From: Porticoccaceae bacterium
GTDB taxonomy: Bacteria > Pseudomonadota > Gammaproteobacteria > Pseudomonadales > Porticoccaceae
Direction: 5' to 3'
Assembly: GCA_902562425.1 (NCBI GenBank)
Contig: CACETF010000007.1
Span: 1-64,000, forward strand
Length of the DNA stretch: 64,000 nt
Shown here: piece by piece, positions 30,817 through 39,533 of the stretch
How positions within the stretch are numbered: position 1 is the first letter of the stretch
How the letters are laid out: the number at the start of each line of letters is the position of its first letter
Notes under the pieces: model-generated
The model's database searches: none
Told to the model about the DNA's origin: nothing
The model's input: the letters and a program-made list of their open reading frames with translations, nothing else
Position numbers and translations under genes: made by a program

Positions 30817-31764
30817 ATGGATTTAAGTAGAGTAGATCAAGAGCTCATGAGTTATCTGGAGAAATTTCCGGAGATTAATATATGGGATGATCTACAGGCA
30901 ACTCGAGTTCTTTCCCTTGAGATTATGAGAAAAAGAATCGCGAATTTTACTCCAATTCATGATGTTAAATCTAAAGACTTGGTTGTGCCCACCAAAGATG
31001 GATCTACGGTTAAAGTGAGGTTGTACCGACCTTCGAAAGATTTTGGAGTATTGCCGGCTCTTATTTGGCTACATGGAGGAGGATATTGCTTGGGAGGTGT
31101 GGAGCATGACGACCAAATTGTGCGTCAAATAGTGCAGGCAGTGGGTTGTATTGTTTTGTCAGTAGACTATCGTCTCGCTCCTGAGTTTCCATTTCCGGCT
31201 GCTTTGAATGACTCGTATGCAGCTCTTGTATGGTTATTTAAGAATGCCTCAAAAGTAGGGGTAGATGACAAAAGGATAGCAATTGGCGGGGCAAGTGCTG
31301 GAGGTGGACTTGCTGCAGGACTTGCTTTGGCGGCACGTGATCGTGGCGAGGTAAATTTGATTTTCCAATTATTATTTTGTCCGATGATAGATGACCGCAA
31401 TGTTACGCCCTCTAGTTTTTCTATCACGGATACAAGAGTATGGAATCGAGACTGCAATTTGCGGGGTTGGAGTGCATACCTCGGTGAAAAACAAGGTATG
31501 AAGCCGGTGTCTCCTTACGCGGCTGCCGCTCGTGCCGAGAGTTTGGAGTCTCTCCCAGCAACATACATGGCAGTAGGTTCCGAGGATCTCTTTGTTGATG
31601 AGAATAGGATTTATGCTGAGCGTTTGAAAGAGGCGGGCGTAACAGTAGATTTCTCTATAATTCAAGGGGGATTTCATGGCTTTGAATTCATTCCCCAAGC
31701 TCAGCTTTCAAAAAAGACGCGGCACGGTTATTTCTCGGCTTTAAAAAAAGCTCTTTTTAAATGA
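30817..31764 (+). CDS. Alpha/beta hydrolase, hormone-sensitive-lipase-type esterase
   Basis: The product (315 residues) has the HSL-family oxyanion motif HGGGYCLGG near 89-97, the nucleophile elbow GGASAGGGLAAG near 155-166 and a C-terminal catalytic histidine in GGFHGFEF. An acidic partner is likely in VGSEDLFVDEN. These enzymes hydrolyse short-chain carboxyl esters in the cytoplasm, and no signal peptide is seen. The 275-bp stretch upstream (30542-30816) has no gene. The natural substrate cannot be read from the sequence. It converges on tatC. Confidence 0.9.
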   Translation: MDLSRVDQELMSYLEKFPEINIWDDLQATRVLSLEIMRKRIANFTPIHDVKSKDLVVPTKDGSTVKVRLYRPSKDFGVLPALIWLHGGGYCLGGVEHDDQIVRQIVQAVGCIVLSVDYRLAPEFPFPAALNDSYAALVWLFKNASKVGVDDKRIAIGGASAGGGLAAGLALAARDRGEVNLIFQLLFCPMIDDRNVTPSSFSITDTRVWNRDCNLRGWSAYLGEKQGMKPVSPYAAAARAESLESLPATYMAVGSEDLFVDENRIYAERLKEAGVTVDFSIIQGGFHGFEFIPQAQLSKKTRHGYFSALKKALFK

Positions 31765-31782
31765 GTTTTTAAACAAGCTTAT

Positions 31783-32526
31783 CTAGGATTGAGTCTCGAT
31801 ATTCGCGCGATAAGCGAATTTGCCCAATAGGATGCCTACTTCGAATAATAACCACATTGGAATCGCGAGTAGAATCTGTGATATGACATCCGGTGGCGTT
31901 AGTAGCATCCCAAAGAGAAAACATAGAATAAAGATTACAGGTCGTTTTTTTGATAGAGCGTCAGGATTCACAACTCCCATCCAAGCGAGTATCACAACAG
32001 CTATGGGGATTTCAAAACTTAAGCCGAACGCGAAAAATAGCTTTAGTGCAAAGTTTAGATAGCTTTGAATGTCTGGCATTATTATTATTCCCTCTGGCAC
32101 GATTGTGCTGAAAAACAAAAAGACTATGGGGAACACGACATAATACGCGAACGCTACACCGATATAGAACAAGAGAATGCTGGATAGAAATAACGGTATT
32201 GCGATTTTTTTTTCTTGTCGATATAGCCCCGGGGCAAGAAATGCCCATATCTGGTAGAGTATGTAAGGCATAGCAACAAAAAATGATAGTATTAAGGTCA
32301 ATTTAAATGGTGTTAAAAACGGTGATGCCACTTCGGTTGCTATCATACTGGCATTTTCTGGGATAAATCTCCGAATAGGTTCTGAAACGTAGAGATAAAG
32401 TTGATTGCTAAAAGAAAACAGACACACGAATATCGTTAATACCGAAAACAAACATCGGAGAGCCCGATTTCTAAATTCATTGAGGTGAGCGACAAGAGGT
32501 TGACTTTCAAGTTCCTCCTGTTTCAT
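31783..32526 (-). CDS. tatC: Sec-independent translocase subunit TatC
   Basis: The 247-residue protein has six membrane segments and the TatC signatures: PLVAHLNEFRNRALRC near the N terminus, the ASPFLTPFKL loop, and FALKLFFAFGLSFEIPIAVV. TatC recognises twin-arginine signal peptides. A client is encoded in the same window (Gfo/Idh protein, 49.7-50.9 kb). Its start overlaps the tatB stop by 4 nt. It is the last gene of a minus-strand run from ubiE through hisI/hisE and tatA/tatB. Confidence 0.96.
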   Translation of the reverse strand: MKQEELESQPLVAHLNEFRNRALRCLFSVLTIFVCLFSFSNQLYLYVSEPIRRFIPENASMIATEVASPFLTPFKLTLILSFFVAMPYILYQIWAFLAPGLYRQEKKIAIPLFLSSILLFYIGVAFAYYVVFPIVFLFFSTIVPEGIIIMPDIQSYLNFALKLFFAFGLSFEIPIAVVILAWMGVVNPDALSKKRPVIFILCFLFGMLLTPPDVISQILLAIPMWLLFEVGILLGKFAYRANIETQS

Positions 32527-32813
32527 AGATCTGTTCGATTTTGACTTGACATTTGTATTTGTCTCAGCTCTTGGTTGACGTCCTTTTTAGTCTCATTAAT
32601 GTTTCGCAATACTTCCTCATTGTGAAGTTTTTCTCTTATTTCTTCCATTCCGACCTCATTTTCTAATTCTCGCTTCGCAGAAGAAATTACTTGCCTTATT
32701 CTCCCAACCCATAGGCCTACGGAACGCACAGTCTCAGGAACTCGATTTGGACCCATCACTATTAAGGAAATTACGGCAACTAATATTAGTTCAGAAAGAG
32801 CTATGTCAAACAT
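32523..32813 (-). CDS. tatB: Sec-independent translocase subunit TatB
   Basis: The product (96 residues) begins MFDIALSELILVAVISLIVMGPNRVPETVRSVG: one N-terminal membrane helix, a hinge with the conserved GPxRxP motif, then a charged amphipathic helix (RQVISSAKRELENEV). This is the TatB pattern. With TatC it forms the receptor for folded twin-arginine substrates. It overlaps tatC by 4 nt and lies 46 nt after tatA. Confidence 0.94.
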   Translation of the reverse strand: MFDIALSELILVAVISLIVMGPNRVPETVRSVGLWVGRIRQVISSAKRELENEVGMEEIREKLHNEEVLRNINETKKDVNQELRQIQMSSQNRTDL

Positions 32814-32859
32814 GTGATTAGCGTAGTGTTGATGTTTTGGAGTCGGTAATCCAAAAGAT

Positions 32860-33066
32860 TTATTCGATATTATTTCGTTTTTCAGCGGAAGTTACAGAAT
32901 CAGAGGCCTGCTCATCACAAAATTGGTTGTCATTGTTGGACATTGCATCTTTAAACCCTTTAACAGCCCCGCCAAGGTCACCACCGATGTTGCGTAACTT
33001 CTTAGTACCAAAAATTACCGCCGCTATCAAAAGTATTATTAGTAGTTCTTGCCAGCCAAATCCCAT
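32860..33066 (-). CDS. tatA: Sec-independent translocase subunit TatA
   Basis: The 68-residue product starts [39 protein letters not shown], the standard TatA membrane helix, FG hinge and amphipathic helix, followed by a polar tail. TatA oligomers form the Tat translocation path. A GGAG element precedes the ATG. It sits 15 nt after hisE, so the his and tat genes are probably on one transcript. Confidence 0.95.
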   Translation of the reverse strand: MGFGWQELLIILLIAAVIFGTKKLRNIGGDLGGAVKGFKDAMSNNDNQFCDEQASDSVTSAEKRNNIE

Positions 33067-33081
33067 AACTTTATTTCTCCT

Positions 33082-33420
33082 TTATTCGGAACTAACTCTT
33101 AGGGCCTTCTCCTCAATCCCTGAGACATCAAAGCGTCTGTCAAGTTCACTCAGGACTGCTTTTGCGTCGGATCCTAAGTGCGAGAGCATCACAAGGGAAT
33201 GGAACCATAGATCAGCAGTTTCGAATACTAATTTTTGATTGTCGCCACTGATTGCTGCATCCTTGGCGGCCAGTATGGTTTCGATTGATTCTTCACCAAC
33301 CTTTTCTAAGATCGTATTAAGACCGTTCTTGTGAAGAAAAGCAACATACGAGTCAGATGCTGCACAGCTTTTTCGTTCTCGCAGCACATGTGTCAAGCGT
33401 TCTAAAATATCTGCACTCAT
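33082..33420 (-). CDS. hisE: Phosphoribosyl-ATP pyrophosphatase
   Basis: The 112-residue product is an all-alpha MazG-like pyrophosphohydrolase. It has [16 protein letters not shown] (metal-binding ExxE) and the [17 protein letters not shown] motif, matching HisE. It converts phosphoribosyl-ATP to phosphoribosyl-AMP, the second step of histidine synthesis. Its start overlaps the hisI stop by 4 nt. Separate hisE and hisI genes are usual in the Pseudomonas-like arrangement. Confidence 0.95.
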   Translation of the reverse strand: MSADILERLTHVLRERKSCAASDSYVAFLHKNGLNTILEKVGEESIETILAAKDAAISGDNQKLVFETADLWFHSLVMLSHLGSDAKAVLSELDRRFDVSGIEEKALRVSSE

Positions 33421-33803
33421 CGATACATTTCTTCTGGGTTTCGAATTACTTCATCTACCGCAATCCAGTTGTTGTCATCTTGTAAAATTTTAAAAAAACA
33501 GGATTCTCTGCCTGTATGACATGCTACGCCGCCTTTTTGTACCACCTTCAATAAGATAGTATCGTTGTCGCAATCAAGGTGCAACCCGACTAGACGTTGT
33601 ATATTTCCCGATTGCTCTCCTTTACGCCAGAGTTTATTCCGCGAACGAGACCAATATACAGCGCGTTGTTCAATAACGGTTGCCTGAAGAGCTTCTTCAT
33701 TCATCCAAGCCATCATCAGTACTTTGTTGGATATTGCGTCCTGAGCAATCGCTGGAATTAAGCCGTCCATATTCCAAGCTATTTGGCTAATAAAATTCAT
33801 CAA
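33417..33803 (-). CDS. hisI: Phosphoribosyl-AMP cyclohydrolase
   Basis: The product (128 residues) opens the purine ring of phosphoribosyl-AMP in histidine synthesis. It has [13 protein letters not shown], the [19 protein letters not shown] core and the metal-binding [11 protein letters not shown] and [11 protein letters not shown] motifs with conserved cysteines. It overlaps hisE by 4 nt and lies about 75 nt after ubiB. Confidence 0.96.
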   Translation of the reverse strand: MMNFISQIAWNMDGLIPAIAQDAISNKVLMMAWMNEEALQATVIEQRAVYWSRSRNKLWRKGEQSGNIQRLVGLHLDCDNDTILLKVVQKGGVACHTGRESCFFKILQDDNNWIAVDEVIRNPEEMYR

Positions 33804-33877
33804 CTTCCTTCTTTTTGGGGATTTCCTAAATCCTTTTTTGGATTATGGCACTGTTTTTGGGTTTTAGACAACGCTGG

Positions 33878-35488
33878 TTATCTTAAAGCTAAGAGCAAAG
33901 TACCTAAAGCAAACATGGCAACACTAAAACTGGGGATGTTGTTAAAGACCAGTTGCCATTTAGGGTACGCAATTGTAATCCCTACAATAATAAATATCAG
34001 CCCTAACCTTGATGGCCAACTCTTTAAGGTAGGTGGTTGCGACGTGGACGGTTCGACCAAATTAGTCTTATTTTTCAAGTTTCCATTTTCTAAAGCGCCA
34101 TAAATCAAAGGTGGCATTTTAGGTAATTGTTCCAACCAATCTGGAAGATGATTTTTGAGCTGCTTGAAGACACCTTTTGGCGAGTACTTTTGGCGCAGCC
34201 ATTTTTCTAGGAAGGGTTGGGCCGAAGTCCATAGATCCAGTTTTGGATAAAGTTGTCTTCCCAAACCTTCGACGTTAAGCAATGTTTTTTGTAGTAAGAT
34301 GAGTCCTGGTTGGACCTCCATATTAAACCTTCTTGCAGTATCGAAAAGCTGCACCATCATGTATGCCATTGAAATCTCCTGAAGAGGTCTCTGAAAGACA
34401 GGCTCACAAACACTCCTTATCGCATTAGTAAATTCGGTTACCGATGTATCATGTCTTACCCAACCGGAACGGATATGTAACTCGGCAACGAGGCGATAAT
34501 CACGTTTGAAGATAGCTAACAAATTTCTAGCCATGTAAAACTGGTCCTCAGTAGTGAGGGATCCCATAATTGCACAATCAATTGCCAAGTAAGTCGGGGA
34601 CTGGGGATAAGTGGTGTCGACAAATATGTTTCCTGGGTGCATATCTGCGTGAAAGAAATTATGTTCAAAAACTTGCGTGAAAAATATTTCGATACCTCGT
34701 TCTGCAAGTGTTTTAAAATTAATACCTTTATTGGTTAAAGTCTGAATATCAGTTATTGGAGTCGCATAGATTCGTTCCATTACCAGTACATCTTTGTTAG
34801 AAAGTGACCACAGAATGTCTGGGACATGAAGTATAGATGAGGACTCAAAGTTATGTTTAAGTAAAGAGGCGTTAGCGCCCTCTGACTGGAGATTGAGCTC
34901 ATTAAGAATAACGTTCCTGTAGTCTGATACAACTTTGACCGGGTGCAAGCGCTCGCCATCTTTGCTATGTTTTTGAATGAATTTGGCGAGCAAAAGCATT
35001 AGCCTTATGTCTTGTTGGATTATTTTTTCGATTCCAGGACGCACTGCTTTTATCACGACATCCCGCCCAGTCAGGGTGGTTGCTGCATGAACTTGGGCAA
35101 TTGATGCGGACGCTAATGGTTTTTCTTCAAAATCAGCAAACTTATCAGCAATTTTCCCCAGCAATGCGTTCTCTACCAAGGCTTTAAATGTTTCCGTTGA
35201 AAATGGGGGAACTTTGTCTTGTAATTTATTGAGCTCTCGACAAATGTCTGGCGGTATCAAATCTGGCCTCGTGGATAGTAACTGACCAAATTTTATAAAA
35301 ATGGGTCCTAATTCCTCCAGAGCTAGTCGCAGCCGTTCGCCTTTGGAACCCTTATTTTGTCCAAACACTCTGAAAAATAATAAGGTAAGCTTTAACTTAG
35401 ATGAAATTTTTTTCTTTTGGACAAATTCATCGAGTCTGTGGCGTCCCACAACCGAAAGAATCTTAAGAGCTCTGCGAAGGTGGCTCAT
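33878..35488 (-). CDS. ubiB: Ubiquinone biosynthesis accessory kinase-like protein UbiB
   Basis: The 536-residue product is an ABC1/UbiB atypical kinase. The KxGQ motif is KFGQ at about 66-69 in FIKFGQLLSTRPDLIPPDI. An alanine-rich loop (PLASASIAQVH) replaces the usual P-loop, and HADMHPGNIFVD is the catalytic loop. Two C-terminal hydrophobic segments anchor it to the inner membrane. It supports coenzyme Q hydroxylation steps through ATPase activity. It overlaps ubiJ by 4 nt. Confidence 0.96.
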   Translation of the reverse strand: MSHLRRALKILSVVGRHRLDEFVQKKKISSKLKLTLLFFRVFGQNKGSKGERLRLALEELGPIFIKFGQLLSTRPDLIPPDICRELNKLQDKVPPFSTETFKALVENALLGKIADKFADFEEKPLASASIAQVHAATTLTGRDVVIKAVRPGIEKIIQQDIRLMLLLAKFIQKHSKDGERLHPVKVVSDYRNVILNELNLQSEGANASLLKHNFESSSILHVPDILWSLSNKDVLVMERIYATPITDIQTLTNKGINFKTLAERGIEIFFTQVFEHNFFHADMHPGNIFVDTTYPQSPTYLAIDCAIMGSLTTEDQFYMARNLLAIFKRDYRLVAELHIRSGWVRHDTSVTEFTNAIRSVCEPVFQRPLQEISMAYMMVQLFDTARRFNMEVQPGLILLQKTLLNVEGLGRQLYPKLDLWTSAQPFLEKWLRQKYSPKGVFKQLKNHLPDWLEQLPKMPPLIYGALENGNLKNKTNLVEPSTSQPPTLKSWPSRLGLIFIIVGITIAYPKWQLVFNNIPSFSVAMFALGTLLLALR

Positions 35489-36108
35489 GTTTTTATTTTT
35501 AGAATAAGGTTGTCTATGCGGGATGTCATTCGATCAACATCTATAGAAAGTTTTCTAATGTTTCGGGAGAAATTCTCAAACTCTGGCATCGCGGGAACTA
35601 TTTTCCATTCTTCCTGGACAAATTCTACTCCCCCGGCGAGGATTCGACGTCGATTATCCTCAGCCGTTCTACTCAAAGCGCTCAGCGAGGATGCAACAAA
35701 ATGCGCAGGAATATCGCCCACTAAATCAGAAAGTGCTGCCTCCCAATCGACATCCAGTTTTTGAAAAATAGTTTCTACCCGTTTCAAAACTAATGTATCA
35801 CCGGCCACCGTTACTCCACTCCCGGCAAGTGTTATAGCATTTCTATCTTGGGTCAAAATCCCTGCAAAAGCGATTATAGAACCGTTAAGAGTTACCGACG
35901 CTTCTTCACTGGCACCTGACTTGATCGTGATGTAACCATCGTAAACTGATATACAATAGCACCATTCGAGTGGACTTATGTTAAGGGCGATTGTTATATC
36001 ATTGAGTTCTTCTAATAATTGAGCGGTTTCTGTGTCATAGGCAACAGCTGCATTTACCAATTTCTCTAGCGATGTGACTCCGAATTCCGTTAGTTGCCTA
36101 GCAATCAT
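35485..36108 (-). CDS. ubiJ: Ubiquinone biosynthesis accessory factor UbiJ (SCP2 domain)
   Basis: The 207-residue product lies between ubiE and ubiB as in other gammaproteobacteria. An SCP2-type lipid-binding domain occupies the first 110 residues or so (TIKSGASEEASVTLNGSIIAFAGIL is recognisable in type), and a helical C-terminal part follows. UbiJ helps assemble the Q biosynthesis complex and binds polyprenyl intermediates. The start shares a base with the ubiE stop (TGATG). The name rests on context and the domain. Confidence 0.88.
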   Translation of the reverse strand: MIARQLTEFGVTSLEKLVNAAVAYDTETAQLLEELNDITIALNISPLEWCYCISVYDGYITIKSGASEEASVTLNGSIIAFAGILTQDRNAITLAGSGVTVAGDTLVLKRVETIFQKLDVDWEAALSDLVGDIPAHFVASSLSALSRTAEDNRRRILAGGVEFVQEEWKIVPAMPEFENFSRNIRKLSIDVDRMTSRIDNLILKIKT

Positions 36109-36854
36109 CAGGGTTTAATCCCCATATGGACTGCAGCGATTCCTCCACTCATGTTGATATATTCCACATTTAAAAGACCGGCCTTTTGGACCATTTGTTT
36201 TAAAGCTTCCTGATCCGGATGCACTCGAATAGATTCAGCCAGGTATTTGTAGCTACCCTCATCATTGGCAAATAGCTTCCCAAGTTTTGGGATAATTTTA
36301 AAAGAGTACTCATCATACAGCTTTGAGATAATGTCGCTGTAAGGCTTTGAGAATTCGAGGATTAATAATTTTCCTCCCGGTCTCAGCACCCGTCTCATTG
36401 ATATTAGGGCACGATCTTTATCAGTGACATTTCGTAATCCGAATCCAATACTAACTATGTCAAAACTGTCGTCTTGAAAGGGGAGCATCTGCGCATCGGC
36501 TAAAACATAAGAGATGTTTTTGACTAATCCTTTATCAATGAGACGGTCTCTTCCGACATCAAGCATAGATTGGTTGATGTCAGACAGCACCACATGGCCA
36601 CTGGGGCCTACGCGCTTCGCAAATTTTGCTGCTAAGTCACCTGTTCCACCAGCAACATCAAGAACTTTCTGACCAGGCTTTACTCGGGACATCTCAACTG
36701 TGATGTGCTTCCATATGCGGTGGACACCACCAGACATAATGTCGTTCATGACATCATATTTCTTCGCGACTGAGTCGAACACACCCGCAACATAGCTAGC
36801 TTTGTTTTTTGAAGGTATTGTCTTGTACCCGAAGTGGGTGTTCTCTTCTGTCAT
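36108..36854 (-). CDS. ubiE: Ubiquinone/menaquinone C-methyltransferase
   Basis: The product (248 residues) methylates the quinone ring using SAM. It has the UbiE N terminus [37 protein letters not shown] motif [12 protein letters not shown] at 64-75, and the family signatures GFGLRNVTD and [14 protein letters not shown]. It heads the minus-strand run ubiE-ubiJ-ubiB-hisI-hisE-tatABC. hslU and the DUF971 gene lie upstream on the same strand. Confidence 0.97.
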   Translation of the reverse strand: MTEENTHFGYKTIPSKNKASYVAGVFDSVAKKYDVMNDIMSGGVHRIWKHITVEMSRVKPGQKVLDVAGGTGDLAAKFAKRVGPSGHVVLSDINQSMLDVGRDRLIDKGLVKNISYVLADAQMLPFQDDSFDIVSIGFGLRNVTDKDRALISMRRVLRPGGKLLILEFSKPYSDIISKLYDEYSFKIIPKLGKLFANDEGSYKYLAESIRVHPDQEALKQMVQKAGLLNVEYINMSGGIAAVHMGIKP

Positions 36855-36937
36855 ATTTCCCTTTGAAATTAGACTTTAACTCTTTTATTGTACTAAGCTT
36901 CGAATCATTTAGGTATGTAAAACAGAAGTCTTTTAAA

Positions 36938-37309
36938 TTAATTACAGAGAAATTTTAGAGTTGAGGTGTGGGGCTCGCGAGATTTGCCTGAGGTTTGGAG
37001 TTGTGAAAGATAATTATTCCAATTTTTTGAATGATTATCAAAAAGTTCAAGTAGAAGTGACCAGGTAAAAATACCGGTAGTATGTCCGTCGCTAAAATAA
37101 ATCTGCAGAGCATAATTTCCACACTTGGCAATATCCGTAATCTGGATGCACTTCTTACCATTTGGAAAATCCTCACTATGTTTGTTTTCAGCACTGGGCG
37201 AGTATACTCGCAAATATTCTGCACTGAGAGCCACTTTTAACTCGTCTTTGTACTCCAAATGAAGCAGGGTCTTGCATTTGCTAAGGGTAATAAGCTTCGG
37301 AACTTTCAA
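36938..37309 (-). CDS. DUF971 domain protein
   Basis: The 123-residue product resembles the DUF971 family (the N-terminal domain of gamma-butyrobetaine hydroxylases). It has a beta-rich middle with GNYALQIYFSDGHTTGIFTWSLLLEL, the clearest part, and AEYLRVYSPSAENK in place of the usual LR plus cysteine-containing loop. The cysteines often seen in that loop are absent here. A small DUF971 gene between hslU and ubiE is the usual Pseudomonas-like order. The function is not established; Fe-S cluster and iron roles have been suggested for relatives. Confidence 0.75.
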   Translation of the reverse strand: MKVPKLITLSKCKTLLHLEYKDELKVALSAEYLRVYSPSAENKHSEDFPNGKKCIQITDIAKCGNYALQIYFSDGHTTGIFTWSLLLELFDNHSKNWNNYLSQLQTSGKSREPHTSTLKFLCN

Positions 37310-37371
37310 AAATTTATCCTCAAATCCAGATTTGTTGGAAGGTTTCCATACATTTTTGACTACAAAGGTTT

Positions 37372-38691
37372 TTATAGGATAAAGCGAGTGAGATCTTCAT
37401 CCTTTGCTAAGTCGCCCAGTTGTTCTTGCACAAATTCCGCGTTAATCGAGATTTTTTCTCTATTGGTGCTTAAATCGGCAGCGTCAAATGAAATTTCTTC
37501 TAGCAAGCGTTCGAGGATAGTGTGGAGTCTTCTTGCGCCAATATTTTCTGTACTTTCATTTACATCAAAAGCGATTTCGGCGATTCGTTTTACCCCGTCA
37601 GCGTCGAACTCTATATCAAGTCCCTCCGTTCCCATGAGCGCCGTGTATTGTTTAGTAAGCGAGGCAGTGGGTTCAGTCAGAATTCGCTCGAAATCGTTTA
37701 TGCTAAGCGATGATAATTCTACTCGTATAGGCAGTCTTCCTTGCAGCTCTGGTATCAAGTCAGAGGGTTTGCAAAGATGGAAAGCTCCAGAGGCAATGAA
37801 GAGAATATGATCTGTCTTTATCATTCCGTATTTTGTAGTAACGGTACTTCCCTCGATCAGCGGCAACAAGTCTCTTTGCACTCCTTCCCGAGAGACATCT
37901 CCGCCAGTTACCTCTGAACGTTTACAGATTTTGTCTATTTCGTCCAGAAACACGATGCCGTGTTGCTCGGCTGATTCAACCGCGTTTAGCTTGATCTCCT
38001 CCTCGTTGACAAGCTTTCCAGCTTCCTCTTCTTTCAGATTTTTGAGTGCTTCGCTAACGGTAAGTTTTCGTTTATTGGTTTTCCCTTTACCCATTGCACT
38101 AAACATGTTTTGTAGTTGCGATGTCATTTCTTCCATACCCGGCGGTGCCATGATTTCGACGCCAACTGGTGTTTGATGTAATTCGATTTCTATTTCTTTG
38201 AGATCAAGTTCCCCCTCGCGAAGTTTCTTTCGAAAAACTTGGCGTGTAGTTGATTCTTTTGATTCAGAGTTTCGGGGAGGAGGGAGAAGAGCGTCCAGCA
38301 CGCGCTCCTCTGCAGCATCCAAAGCGCGTTGTGCAACTTTTTTCAATTCGCGTTCCCGACATTGTTTTACCGAGGTCTCGACGAGATCACGAATAATTGA
38401 TTCTACATCTTTTCCAACGTAGCCTACTTCCGTAAACTTGGTTGCTTCTATTTTTACGAAAGGAGCGTTTGCAAGCCGTGCTAATCGTCGAGCAACCTCG
38501 GTTTTGCCGACCCCCGTCGGTCCAATCATTAGAATATTTTTGGGAGTTACTTCGTTGCGAAGGTCTGATTCAAGTTGAGATCTGCGCCACCGGTTCCTCA
38601 GCGCTATCGCGACTGCCCGTTTTGCGTTATTTTGGCCAATGATATGCTTGTTGAGTTCATGCACAATCTCACGCGGAGTCATCTGAGACAT
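37372..38691 (-). CDS. hslU: ATP-dependent protease ATPase subunit HslU
   Basis: The 439-residue AAA+ unfoldase shows [17 protein letters not shown] at the start, Walker [10 protein letters not shown] at 57-65, the ESIIRDLVE and I-domain region (about 110-230), Walker [11 protein letters not shown] and the C-terminal ending LTRFIL that inserts into HslV. It unfolds substrates for the HslV peptidase. The 7-nt spacing to hslV shows a two-gene operon, with hslV first. Confidence 0.98.
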   Translation of the reverse strand: MSQMTPREIVHELNKHIIGQNNAKRAVAIALRNRWRRSQLESDLRNEVTPKNILMIGPTGVGKTEVARRLARLANAPFVKIEATKFTEVGYVGKDVESIIRDLVETSVKQCRERELKKVAQRALDAAEERVLDALLPPPRNSESKESTTRQVFRKKLREGELDLKEIEIELHQTPVGVEIMAPPGMEEMTSQLQNMFSAMGKGKTNKRKLTVSEALKNLKEEEAGKLVNEEEIKLNAVESAEQHGIVFLDEIDKICKRSEVTGGDVSREGVQRDLLPLIEGSTVTTKYGMIKTDHILFIASGAFHLCKPSDLIPELQGRLPIRVELSSLSINDFERILTEPTASLTKQYTALMGTEGLDIEFDADGVKRIAEIAFDVNESTENIGARRLHTILERLLEEISFDAADLSTNREKISINAEFVQEQLGDLAKDEDLTRFIL

Positions 38692-38698
38692 ACGTATT

Positions 38699-39262
38699 TT
38701 ACTCCGTATTGGTAGTCATAGGGTTAGATTCAAGTACTTCAATACAGTGATTTTGATTGGTAAACACGCATACATCAGCTGCAATTTTGAGGCCTGTAGA
38801 AACAATTTCTTCGGCGGTTAAACTCGTATTTTCAAGCAGAGCTTTAGCTGCCGACTGTGCATAGGGCCCACCAGATCCAATTGCAATTAAATCGTCTTCT
38901 GGCTGTATTACGTCACCGTTACCAGTTATCACAAATGAACTGCTATGGTTTGCCACAGCAAGAAGTGCTTCAAGTCGACGTAGCATTCGGTCGGTACGCC
39001 AGTCCTTGGCTAACTCTACCGCCGCTCTGGTTAGATTTCCATGATGCTGCTCAAGTTTTGCCTCGAACCGTTCGAACAAAGTGAACGCATCTGCGGTTCC
39101 TCCCGCAAATCCTGCGATAACCTGATCCTTGTATAAGCGACGGACTTTGCGAGCATTACCTTTCATAATCGTATTGCCCATGCTGACTTGTCCGTCCCCT
39201 CCAATAACTACAAAGTTATTCCTTCGGACTGATAGAATTGTTGTTCCGTGGTATTGTTTCAA
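38699..39262 (-). CDS. hslV: ATP-dependent protease proteolytic subunit HslV
   Basis: The peptidase (about 187 residues) resembles proteasome beta subunits. The sequence TTILSVRR holds the N-terminal threonine nucleophile (T7 if translation starts at TTG 39262). [29 protein letters not shown] and [20 protein letters not shown] are family signatures. I chose TTG 39262 because GGAG lies 6 nt upstream and the resulting MKQYHGTT fits known propeptides. TTG 39274 would be 4 residues longer. The use of TTG is unusual but both candidates are TTG. Confidence 0.95.
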   Translation of the reverse strand: MKQYHGTTILSVRRNNFVVIGGDGQVSMGNTIMKGNARKVRRLYKDQVIAGFAGGTADAFTLFERFEAKLEQHHGNLTRAAVELAKDWRTDRMLRRLEALLAVANHSSSFVITGNGDVIQPEDDLIAIGSGGPYAQSAAKALLENTSLTAEEIVSTGLKIAADVCVFTNQNHCIEVLESNPMTTNTE

Positions 39263-39287
39263 TTTATTCTCCAACTGTATCTTGTAT

Positions 39288-39314
39288 ATTTGGGGCTAGT
39301 TCGAAAATATCAAT
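39288..39314 (-). promoter_or_regulatory. Heat-shock (sigma-32-like) promoter of hslVU
   Basis: On the minus strand ATTGATA (39314-39308) and CCCCAAAT (39295-39288) are separated by 12 nt. This compares with the sigma-32 pattern CTTGAAA - 11 to 16 nt - CCCCATNT. It lies 25 nt upstream of the hslV start codon. hslVU is a classical heat-shock operon, which supports the call. Confidence 0.55.
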
Positions 39315-39533
39315 CTCGAATTAGTGGATCTTTTCTTTATGCTTATGTACTGCCTTGCGACAAAGCGAAACATGATGCTTATCCATCGCTAGAAAACCAT
39401 AATTCTGCGTGTTAGCATTTGATAATACAAATTTAGCTCTTACTTGGTATGTTGGCTTATCCTAGCTGCATGCCCGAAACAAACGTAATTATATTTTAAC
39501 TTTTTTGAAGGTATTTCCTTCAGGAGTTCATAA

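Noticed and set aside
37259-37810. 183-codon plus-strand frame opposite hslU
   Set aside because: hslU is unambiguous; the frame is a serine-rich shadow typical of antisense reading.
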